Below the pieces are notes generated by a model that was not told the DNA's origin, ran no database searches, and was given only the letters and a program-made list of their open reading frames with translations. The position numbers and the translations under genes are program-made. Source: Bacteroides oleiciplenus YIT 12058 (GTDB lineage: Bacteria > Bacteroidota > Bacteroidia > Bacteroidales > Bacteroidaceae). From it: a stretch of 64,000 bases of DNA. This document shows, one piece after another, positions 44,028 through 52,600 of the stretch (its first letter is position 1; each line of letters opens with the position of its first letter). The stretch spans positions 211,781 through 275,780 of the forward strand of contig NZ_JH992944.1 of assembly GCF_000315485.1 (NCBI RefSeq), in the 5' to 3' direction.

Positions 44028-46112
44028 TCACTCTTCGACAGGCAAATCTATGCAGAAACGGGCACCATCCTGATAGGATGTATCAAGATAAATGGAGCCG
44101 CCCAGACGGGTGACTATGAGGCGACAAGAATAAAGTCCCAGTCCGGTACCGGGCGTAAATTCATCCAATTTGGTGAAACGGTCGAAGATATATTCGGCCT
44201 TGTCAGCCGGAACACCGATACCTGTATCGCTCACAGCAATGTGCACCTTGCCCCCGGCATGTGACAGACTCATGCGGATGGTTCCGGCAGTGGTAAACTT
44301 TACAGCATTGTTCAGGAGATGTTCCACGACACGTTGCAGATATTGCGCATTTGTTTTTACGGAACATTCGCTCAATGCAGATTCAAATATATAGGTAAGC
44401 TTGGCTGCGACAGCTCTTTCCTTGCAGATATCAAGAAGTTCCACACAAATCGGTAACACATCTACCTGCTCCATGGGAAACAACTCCAATGAACTGCTTA
44501 AATCCGACACCTGCAGAATGTCTTCGAACAATTCAGTCAGTTGATTAGAGTTCTTTTCAATGATGACCGGAAAATCCTTTTTCTCTTCCTGGTCCAAATC
44601 TTCATTCAGCAACAGGGTGCTGAATCCACAAATGGCATTGAGCGGAGTACGTATCTCGTGGCACATGGATTGGAGGAACTCCGTCTTCATGCGGTCGCTT
44701 GCCTTGGCGCGTTCACTCTCCTCAGCCACTTTCTTGTTCGAAAGGATTAATGCCTGTTTAGTGGCTTTCAATCGTTTCGTCAGGCGGTACTGATAGAGAC
44801 TCCAGATAAAGAATATGAGCAGCAGGACAACAAGCACAACAAGAGTGATACGATGATAACGTGCCTGAAGTTCGGCCTGCTCTATTTTCAGCTTATCCAC
44901 TTCAAACAACGAACGCATCTCAGCCAGTTGCTTGTTCGTTTCTTCCACATGACTATCTTCCATCAGGTTGGTGTAGTCCCAAAAGGCTTCAAAACCTTCT
45001 TTGTAATGTTGTTTCCATTGGGAGATCAGGCTAATCTTCTTTGCCAGCAACTCGGTGCGCCTATTCGTGTCGGCCGAATCGGTTCGTTCCAGCAATTCAT
45101 TGACAGTCTGCATAGCAAGGTCATATTGTGTAGTATAAAGATAGTAACGGAAAGCAGCAGCCCCAAACGTCTCTTTACTTTCTACTGAGGTCTTATCTTG
45201 ATAATACTCCTTCATTCGGAAATAAATTTCATCAGCCTTCTTTCTACCTATAATTTCTCCGAAATAAAGCATTTCGCTATAAACGCCCATACGCAATGCT
45301 TCACGACTGCGAATACGGATGTATGCACGCCTCTTATAGAAAGGTAATTCAAACTGATTGTCATAAAGTTGCTCCAATTGTTCCAGAGCTTCCACTGCCT
45401 TAACGTTCTCGTCTCGTTTTCCTTCGGCACGATGAAGGAACTCAACACGGGTCAGGTAATACCAATCGAACTTATAGCTGACTTCGAAAGGTAAACCGCT
45501 AACCAACTGGTGAATGTTTTTCAAATGAACAATGCGGTCTTCCGAATTAGCTACAGACGGTGAAAAGTAACTGACGCACTCCATTGCCGAACAAAGAATC
45601 ATCTCCCATTGCACTTCCTGCGACTTATCGGAAAGATTGGCTTTGTGATGTTTATAGCGTGTGATTTCTTCATTGGCTTCATCCGGTTTTTCAGCCTCAT
45701 CCATCTTACAAACAGAAGGAAAGGCTTTGAGCCATGCCATATAAAATCCCTTATAAGGTCCTTCCAGATGTTCCTCCCCTATCCGCTGATAGTAGTGCAG
45801 GGAATCCGGTTCATCCTTGTAATTGCGACAAAGGATGTCAAGTGTCTCAAAAATATATATCTGGTTTTTCAACTGAATGGCCAACTTCAATGATTCGCGG
45901 ATATAAGCACACTTAGTTGCTGCGTCGTCGGACAAGTCATACAGGTCAACGTACAGTTCCATCTTCTGCTGTGGGGCAATGGCATTGTTTTGCAGTGTTT
46001 CCAGCAAATTCTTCCTGGTCTGGTTTATATCAATCTCCTGAGCACTATTGATTCGCAGGCAGAAAAGCACCAGCCAAAATACCATTATTGTTCTTACCAA
46101 GTAGTTTATCAT
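44028..46112 (-). CDS. Periplasmic-sensing histidine kinase with TPR-like helices
   Basis: 694 aa. Signal peptide (about 1-24, ending INSAQE), then a helical TPR-like periplasmic sensor (about 30-395), one membrane helix (ITLVVLVVLLLIFFIWSLY, about 425), a short coiled coil, HisKA with SMCHEIRTPLNAICGF (His near 484) and HATPase with LLNNAVKFTT, VSDTGIGV and GTGLGLYSC. No receiver domain, and no response regulator gene adjacent, so it is an orphan sensor. Own promoter upstream. Confidence 0.93.
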   Translation of the reverse strand: MINYLVRTIMVFWLVLFCLRINSAQEIDINQTRKNLLETLQNNAIAPQQKMELYVDLYDLSDDAATKCAYIRESLKLAIQLKNQIYIFETLDILCRNYKDEPDSLHYYQRIGEEHLEGPYKGFYMAWLKAFPSVCKMDEAEKPDEANEEITRYKHHKANLSDKSQEVQWEMILCSAMECVSYFSPSVANSEDRIVHLKNIHQLVSGLPFEVSYKFDWYYLTRVEFLHRAEGKRDENVKAVEALEQLEQLYDNQFELPFYKRRAYIRIRSREALRMGVYSEMLYFGEIIGRKKADEIYFRMKEYYQDKTSVESKETFGAAAFRYYLYTTQYDLAMQTVNELLERTDSADTNRRTELLAKKISLISQWKQHYKEGFEAFWDYTNLMEDSHVEETNKQLAEMRSLFEVDKLKIEQAELQARYHRITLVVLVVLLLIFFIWSLYQYRLTKRLKATKQALILSNKKVAEESERAKASDRMKTEFLQSMCHEIRTPLNAICGFSTLLLNEDLDQEEKKDFPVIIEKNSNQLTELFEDILQVSDLSSSLELFPMEQVDVLPICVELLDICKERAVAAKLTYIFESALSECSVKTNAQYLQRVVEHLLNNAVKFTTAGTIRMSLSHAGGKVHIAVSDTGIGVPADKAEYIFDRFTKLDEFTPGTGLGLYSCRLIVTRLGGSIYLDTSYQDGARFCIDLPVEE

Positions 46113-46147
46113 ATCCGGACAATTTGAGTAACTTGTCGCTTTTGTTG

Positions 46148-46179
46148 CAAATATAGAACAATTTGAAGGTTAGAGCAAA
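46148..46179 (-). promoter_or_regulatory. Promoter of the TPR histidine kinase
   Basis: TTTG (46,179-46,176), 20-nt spacer and TATATTTG (46,155-46,148) on the minus strand, 36 nt before the start. Confidence 0.75.
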
Positions 46180-46303
46180 TTTATTTGTATTTAACTGTAA
46201 TAAGAAGCCTCCCAACGACTTCACCACAAGTATATAAAAACAGAAAAGACTTCCTGGTTTCAAAAAATAGTTGTTCTTTTGCATCCTCAAAAGAAAAAAG
46301 AGT

Positions 46304-47215
46304 ATGAACAAGAATGTACAAGGGCATATATTCGCCCTGACTGCCAATATTTTATGGGGACTAATGGCTCCTATCGGTAAATCTGCACTTATGGAGTTCT
46401 CGGCCTTATCGGTAACTACGTTCCGCATGGTGGGCGCGGCGGCTTGCTTCTGGTTGTTGTCTGCTTTTTGTAAACGCGAACACGTAGATCATCGGGATAT
46501 GCTAAAGATATTCTTCGCATCACTCTTTGCCTTAGTGTTCAATCAAGGGGTTTATATCTTCGGGCTTTCAATGACTTCGCCCATTGATGCATCCATTGTG
46601 ACGACAACGCTGCCCATTGTAACCATGATAATAGCTGCCATCTATCTGAAAGAGCCGGTTACGAATTTAAAAGTGCTGGGTATTTTTGTGGGTGCCATGG
46701 GGGCACTGATACTTATTATGAGTAGCCAGACTGCGGGTGGTGGCAACAGTAGCATCATCGGGGATTTACTCTGTCTGGTTGCACAAATCAGCTTCTCCAT
46801 TTATCTGACTGTATTCAAGGGTCTGTCACAGAAATATTCACCTGTCACGCTGAATAAGTGGATGTTCGTGTATGCATCCATGTGTTATATCCCATTCTCT
46901 TATCATGATGTGGCAAGTATTCAGTGGGCGGAAATCTCTACGGCAGCATTCGTGCAAGTAGGATATGTAGTAGTGGGAGGTAGTTTTCTTGCTTACATCT
47001 TTATTATGACGGCGCAAAGACTGATGCGCCCGACAGTGGTAAGTATGTATAATTATATGCAGCCTATCGTAGCTTCCATTGCTGCCATTATTATGGGACT
47101 GGGAGTATTCGGATGGGAAAAAGGAGCTGCTATCGCTCTGGTGTTCCTTGGAGTATATATCGTGACGAAGAGTAAATCAAAGGCGGACTTTGAAAAGGCG
47201 GGGAAAGAGGTGTGA
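46304..47215 (+). CDS. EamA/DMT-family transporter
   Basis: 303 aa from the ATG at 46,304 (MNKNVQGHIFALTANILWGL). Ten membrane helices in two EamA repeats: the first carries TANILWGLMAPIGKSAL and SIVTTTLPIVTMIIAAIYLKEP, the second SYKWxF-like QISFSIYLTVFKGLS and PTVVSMYNYMQPIVASIAAI. Drug/metabolite exporters of this type move amino acids or metabolites; the substrate is not predictable. An upstream in-frame ATG at 46,271 adds 11 residues that do not fit the family. Confidence 0.9.
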   Translation: MNKNVQGHIFALTANILWGLMAPIGKSALMEFSALSVTTFRMVGAAACFWLLSAFCKREHVDHRDMLKIFFASLFALVFNQGVYIFGLSMTSPIDASIVTTTLPIVTMIIAAIYLKEPVTNLKVLGIFVGAMGALILIMSSQTAGGGNSSIIGDLLCLVAQISFSIYLTVFKGLSQKYSPVTLNKWMFVYASMCYIPFSYHDVASIQWAEISTAAFVQVGYVVVGGSFLAYIFIMTAQRLMRPTVVSMYNYMQPIVASIAAIIMGLGVFGWEKGAAIALVFLGVYIVTKSKSKADFEKAGKEV

Positions 47216-47220
47216 AATAG

Positions 47221-47307
47221 AGTGATTAACGGTTGATGATTAGTGATTAGTAGGCTGCGCTATGATGCCGCAGGGTACTAATCACTAATCACCAACCGCT
47301 AATCACT
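47221..47307. repeat. Palindromic repeat between the EamA gene and meaB
   Basis: Arms of 32 nt (47,221-47,252 and 47,276-47,307) match at 30 of 32 positions when one is reversed; they are built from GTGATTAG words. The core GGCTGCGCTATGATGCCGCAGGG closely resembles the nuoK-nuoL core. The right arm overlaps the meaB stop codon by 2 nt. Lying between convergent stops, it could act as a two-way terminator. Confidence 0.85.
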
Positions 47308-48406
47308 ATTTTTTCAGTTCTCCAAAATACGTATCGAGAAGGCTCTTTGCTGCCACAAAGGAGGTGAGTTTACCTTGCAACACTTGCTGTTCCTTGTCTG
47401 TCAGCATCGCTTCTATGACCGGGTTGTGATAGAAACTATCGCGCAAGCGTTCATTGATACTTTCGTACATCCAATATTTGCTTTGCTCATTACGGCGATA
47501 CTCAAAGTAACCATTATCTTTCACAAAGGCGATGTATTCGTAAATCATATCCCAAATTTCCTTCACACCCAAGTTATAGAAACCGGAATAGGTCATCACC
47601 TGCGGCGTCCATCCAGACTCAGGAGCCGGGAATAGATGCAATGCATTACGGAATTGCGTTGCAGCCAGTTTGGCACGATCCAGATTATCGCCGTCCGCCT
47701 TATTGATTACAATGCCATCCGCCATCTCCATAATGCCGCGTTTGATGCCTTGCAGTTCATCCCCCGTACCAGCTAACTGAATAAGCAGGAAGAAATCGAC
47801 CATAGAGTGTACAGCCGTCTCGCTCTGCCCCACACCTACTGTCTCTACAAATATCTTATCGAAGCCTGCCGCCTCACAAAGAATGATCGTCTCACGCGTC
47901 TTGCGAGCTACCCCACCAAGAGAACCTGCCGATGGACTGGGGCGAATAAAAGAATTGGGGTGAACGGAAAGTTGCTCCATACGCGTCTTATCCCCCAGAA
48001 TACTGCCTTTGCTGCGTTCGCTACTGGGGTCGATGGCAAGTACTGCCAGTTTACCGGCATATTTCTCTAATACATGCAGACCGAAAACATCGATAGAAGT
48101 ACTCTTTCCTGCTCCTGGCACACCACTGATACCTACACGGACTGAGTTTCCCGAATAAGGCAGGCACTTCTCAATGACTTCTTGTGCCACTGCTTGATGC
48201 TCGGGTTTCACACTCTCCACCAAAGTCACCGCCTGGCTCAGAATGGTTACATCCCCTTTTACGATGCCTTCCACAAACTCTGCTACAGAAAGCTGACGTT
48301 TCTTAGGTTTCAGACGACGATAGGGATTGACAGATGAAGGTTGCTCAATGCCTGCATTGACAACCAGCCCTTTATAGGATTCATTGTTTTCAGGATGTTC
48401 CATCAT
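47306..48406 (-). CDS. meaB: MeaB/ArgK-family GTPase, methylmalonyl-CoA mutase chaperone
   Basis: 366 aa G3E-type GTPase. P-loop GISGVPGAGKST (92-103), LAIDPSSERSKGSILGDKTRM, VETVGVGQSE (switch) and the base-specificity motif INKADGDN are all present. MeaB proteins load or protect the cobalamin cofactor of methylmalonyl-CoA mutase, which Bacteroides uses to make propionate from succinate. The mutase genes are not in the window. Start at 48,406 or one codon later. It follows the DUF1573 gene by 11 nt. Confidence 0.93.
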   Translation of the reverse strand: MMEHPENNESYKGLVVNAGIEQPSSVNPYRRLKPKKRQLSVAEFVEGIVKGDVTILSQAVTLVESVKPEHQAVAQEVIEKCLPYSGNSVRVGISGVPGAGKSTSIDVFGLHVLEKYAGKLAVLAIDPSSERSKGSILGDKTRMEQLSVHPNSFIRPSPSAGSLGGVARKTRETIILCEAAGFDKIFVETVGVGQSETAVHSMVDFFLLIQLAGTGDELQGIKRGIMEMADGIVINKADGDNLDRAKLAATQFRNALHLFPAPESGWTPQVMTYSGFYNLGVKEIWDMIYEYIAFVKDNGYFEYRRNEQSKYWMYESINERLRDSFYHNPVIEAMLTDKEQQVLQGKLTSFVAAKSLLDTYFGELKK

Positions 48407-48417
48407 GATTTATAGTT

Positions 48418-49491
48418 TTAGTTTTTTGCCTTAATATTAATCTCTACTTTCGGCTGAGTCGGGTCATTCGTTATCATCAGAATGCGCAGATGGCGTTTCT
48501 TCTTGGCTATATTCTTCTTATCTACCATCACGCGCAAACGGGTAGTTTCACCCGGCTGCAACACACTCTTCTTCAAGCTTACCCCCAAAGCAGGATTGAA
48601 CACTTGCAACTTACTGATCTGCAACGGAGAACGTCCGGCATTGGTAAGCTGTATATCATGTTTCACCTTATTCTTCTTTGCCAGCAAGGCACTCAGGTCT
48701 ATATCAGTTTCCGAAAGACGAACAACGGGAGCATTAGCCATATCCGAAACTGAAAGGCCAGAGAAATCGGGCAAGAGAATGGCAGAAAGCGGTATTTCAT
48801 TTTCATCGCTCACTTTATCGCCCGTGAAACGGGAAAGATAAACGGACGATTGGGTCAATCCCAAATCTGTCAATTTCTCAGTGTTAAGAGTCAAGGTGAT
48901 AAGACCTCTCTCACCTTTTTGAAGTACATTCGGTTCTACCTCCATATCCAGATAAGAAGGCAGGTGCATCAATACGGGTTCATACGAACGGTCCGACTGG
49001 TTCACTACGCCGATACGTATCACTGGCTTCTCACCACGATGAGTATCCGGAAAATCAATCTCATTCTTGTCGATGCGTATCTGACCGATCAGATAAGGAT
49101 AGGCATTCGTAAAGTCTTTTATTTCACGCACCACCTCACCCGTAAAATGCAGGTAAGCCAGATTAGGCTCTGCATTCGTGTAAACGGCTACGGACTTGTC
49201 AAAGTGTCCCAATGCTTTCGCATCAAAGTCCACAGTGATAGTACCTTTATCACCGGGTGCAATGGGTGTCTGCGTCCATTGGGCTACGGAACAGGCACAG
49301 GAAGGGTCCACATCAGTAAGCACCAGAGGCTGGTCGCCCGTGTTGGTGATGACATACTGCACACTGACGGGATGTTTCCACTCTATCTGTCCGAAGCTAT
49401 GCGTTTCTTTATTGGACGAAAAACGCGGTTGCGCCATGGCGGTAAGTGCTGTGGCGGCAAGCGCGTATATACATATCAGGGTTCGTTTCAT
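48418..49491 (-). CDS. DUF1573 exported protein
   Basis: 357 aa from the ATG at 49,491, with signal peptide MKRTLICIYALAATALTAMA. The first mature domain (SSNKETHSFGQIEWKHPVS, then DVDPSCACSVAQW) is the DUF1573 fold, an Ig-like (ASPM/SPD-2/hydin type) beta domain. A second similar domain lies near the C-terminus (VKHDIQLTNAGRSPLQI). Likely periplasmic scaffold; function unknown. The upstream in-frame ATG at 49,515 lies inside the -7 box, so it cannot be the start. Upstream of meaB in one transcript. Confidence 0.88.
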   Translation of the reverse strand: MKRTLICIYALAATALTAMAQPRFSSNKETHSFGQIEWKHPVSVQYVITNTGDQPLVLTDVDPSCACSVAQWTQTPIAPGDKGTITVDFDAKALGHFDKSVAVYTNAEPNLAYLHFTGEVVREIKDFTNAYPYLIGQIRIDKNEIDFPDTHRGEKPVIRIGVVNQSDRSYEPVLMHLPSYLDMEVEPNVLQKGERGLITLTLNTEKLTDLGLTQSSVYLSRFTGDKVSDENEIPLSAILLPDFSGLSVSDMANAPVVRLSETDIDLSALLAKKNKVKHDIQLTNAGRSPLQISKLQVFNPALGVSLKKSVLQPGETTRLRVMVDKKNIAKKKRHLRILMITNDPTQPKVEINIKAKN

Positions 49492-49514
49492 TCGTTTCTC
49501 TTTTTTAGGATGCA

Positions 49515-49522
49515 CAAAAGTA
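49515..49522 (-). promoter_or_regulatory. -7 box of the DUF1573-meaB unit
   Basis: TACTTTTG on the minus strand, exact match, 23 nt before the ATG at 49,491. It decides the start codon of the DUF1573 gene. Confidence 0.65.
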
Positions 49523-49584
49523 GGTGTTTTAAATGAGAGTTCCTAAAAGGCTGTTTTAAAATTTCTTGTATTATATACAGAGAC

Positions 49585-49620
49585 GCGGGGTTCTTTCGCA
49601 TATTTCGAAAAGAACCCCGC
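49585..49620. terminator. Hairpin downstream of the alpha-2-macroglobulin gene
   Basis: 12-bp stem GCGGGGTTCTTT/AAAGAACCCCGC, 12-nt loop, 24 nt after the stop codon at 49,645. The T-run is missing on the minus strand, so termination is inferred from the stem alone. Confidence 0.6.
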
Positions 49621-49644
49621 ACTTCTATATCTCTACATGCAATA

Positions 49645-52600
49645 CTATTCTACATCTACTTTCATGGATGTCGAATGAGCGGCATATTCCGGTGCATAAG
49701 CACATTGTATGGTTGCCAGTCCGGCTTCATACTGACCGCTGCGGGCAACACGATAGCTGTATTCCAGCACATATACGCCTTTACTCAAACTGTCGAAGAA
49801 GAAATTAGTAGAAGCGTCTTCTATCTCCACATAATAACCTGTTCCGCTATTCCAGCGATAACCGGAGATGGAATTCATCGGTTCGAAGCAAGCGCCGCGT
49901 TGGTCTTTCAGCTGAACGAAGTCCATAGCACGGTCGAGGCGTATCGTCAGGCGGGAAACTACTTTATCACCTACATTCAGACGGGTGGAAGCAGTAATCG
50001 GCTGCAGTTCGGCCTTTCCACCGGGCAAGGTACGCTCTACGTAGAGTTTCTTTTCTACTGCCAACTCGCCTCCCTGTTGTTTCACGTCGGAAATTGGAGA
50101 TAAATATTGTGCATAGACTGCGCCCCATGCAATGCCTGCGTCCCGTTTTTCTACCGTAATGGACTTGGCACGCAATTCAGGGCTGCCTTGTGCAAAGCTC
50201 TCCTTGATATATCCCAAACCGGGAACAGTAGTTTTAGCAGGACTGTATGTTTCCAATACTTTATTGCCAAGTACAATGCGTACATCACCACGGGATGCCA
50301 ACAGATCGCTGCCTTGGCAGAGCAATGCATAAATGGCATCGGCTGTTGCCACGGACGAATTCCAGCTTGTAGTTTGTTTCTGCTTCAGCAACCAGAGTTT
50401 CATTTCTTCTACCAATGCATCGTTGCCACCTGCCATACGCAGAGCTTCCATTACCTCCACATGAACGGAAATCGGTTGAGTTCCCCAAAGGAAAGACTTT
50501 TCATTGAAAGCAAAGTAAGCACCCCGCTCATTTGTCTGCACCAGATGCTCTTTGATGGAGGCGATGAATTCATTAGCCTCGGACGCACGGCCTGCTTTTT
50601 GCAGAATGACGGCGGACTGTGCCTTGATGCCCATTGCATTTGAATTCAGGTTCTTACCAACCATAGATAGGAAGTAGCGGTAAGCTGCTTCATTGGCAGC
50701 GGGAACTTTCTCACCGGAGATAGCTACCAGATAGAGATACTGCATAGCCGGGTATGAAAGAGTAGTTATCTTGGCACCATTCTTTTCGGCTTTACGGATA
50801 TTATTGTATTCTTCCAATGCCTGCTGATGCAGATAGTTGAAAGCATTTTGTTGCATGGAAAGGGCATCATCGGAATTCTTGGTTCCGGTGAGCAAAGGCA
50901 GGCGGACGAGAAGTTCGGTTATATACCCCGTCATACTACGGCTGCCGGGCATGCCTTTGTACCAACTCCAGGCACCGTTTGACTCTTGCAATTCCTTCAA
51001 TTTAGTAAGAGCGGTTATATTTCCGTTTGCCAGATTATTAAGATCGAACAAGGTGGCAATACGTGCCTGCTGTTCAGCTTCTGTGGTGGCTTCCATCAGC
51101 CACGGGCTTTCTTCAAGAAGGATATTCTTCACATCCTGGTTCTTCTGCAATTGGCTGAGGAAAGTTTCTTTCTTACCACCTTGCATACGCCAGCTATCGA
51201 ATACGGCTTTGATGCGCGGCTGACTGTTGGCGATATAAGAAGCAAGGGAATTGGCATAATAAGCGGCAGCCCAGGCTGTAGCATTGTCTGTGCGAGGCTG
51301 GCTCAACGTAGGCAATGCCTGAACGGCATACCAAGCCGGATTACCGGTGAACTCTACTGTCAGTCGACGGTCGGTAGCGGTACGGCTGTTATAATTGAAC
51401 AGGCTGTCCAGAGAGAAGGTACGGGTTTCTTCACCACGTATCGGCATGGCGAGGGTTTCGGTGATATATTCCTTGTTGCTCAATACAGGCAACAAGTGTT
51501 GCTCACCATCACTGAATGTGCCGCCATCGGCAATCATCCGGACACCTAAGAAATCGTACTTGTCTGTCACGGTAAAGCGGAAAGTTACAGGAACGGTCTT
51601 TCCAGCTTCCACAGTAAAGGGGTGGCTTTGAGTAGAAATCACTTTCTCTGTTATCGGGTCGAAAAGGATGAATTTAGTGGTTCCCTTCAGAGTTTTACCT
51701 GTCAGGTTAGTTACGGTTGCGGCAATACTCGTCTTATCCCCTACCCGCACGAAACGCGGCATGTTGGGGGACAACATAAATTCCTTAGACGTAACTGCTG
51801 AAGCATCCAGTGTGCCTGTGAACATGCCTTTCGTATGGGAATATCCACGGAAATTCCAACGCGTCAGGCTTTGCGGCATGGTGAAGGAGAAGGATATTTC
51901 ACCTTGCGCATTAGTACGGAGTTGCGGATAAAAGAAAGCTGTTTCGGCAAAGTTAGTGCGAAGTTCAACAGTAGAAGATTCATCTGCTTTACCGGCCATT
52001 ACAGCTTCTACCATCTCTTCTTCATAAAACACCTCTTTGGTATCTGCATCATCACTTACGGCAACCATATCTGCAGAATTCTTTGCCATAGCCCTGCTCT
52101 GAACAGTTGCCATTCCTCGTACAGAACCTGTCAAAACTGATTTCGGTGCAATGCCATAGCCTATCACTACTGCCTCTGCAAGCTCCGATTGAGTATCATA
52201 GAAACGGTCATATATCATCATAGGCACCTTCCAATTCTTCATCGGAAAATTGCAAGAGTAATACAACCAAATCGTATATCCTTCACGCCAATTGGGGATG
52301 GATATATGGCGGGAATAGTCTACAAAGAAATTCTGACGATTGGGATATATCTTATCCAGAGAAGCATCATACATTGTAGCAAGCATTTCAGCCGCAGCCG
52401 GAGTGCCTTGCGGAGTCTTTATCGTCAAGCGCCATTCTTCTTCCTGTCCGGGACGTAGCTTGTCACGGAAAACATCCCATTTCATTGTCAGTTTCTTGTC
52501 CGGCAAACGTTTCCTCAAACTCACAGTTCTCGAATAAACATTGCCGTCTTTGACGACAGTAAACAGATATTCTATCCCATCGCCATATGCATCCAGATAA

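Noticed and set aside
49492..49515. Upstream start of the DUF1573 gene (MHPKKEKR)
   Set aside because: That ATG lies inside the -7 box, so it would not be transcribed; the signal peptide begins at 49,491.
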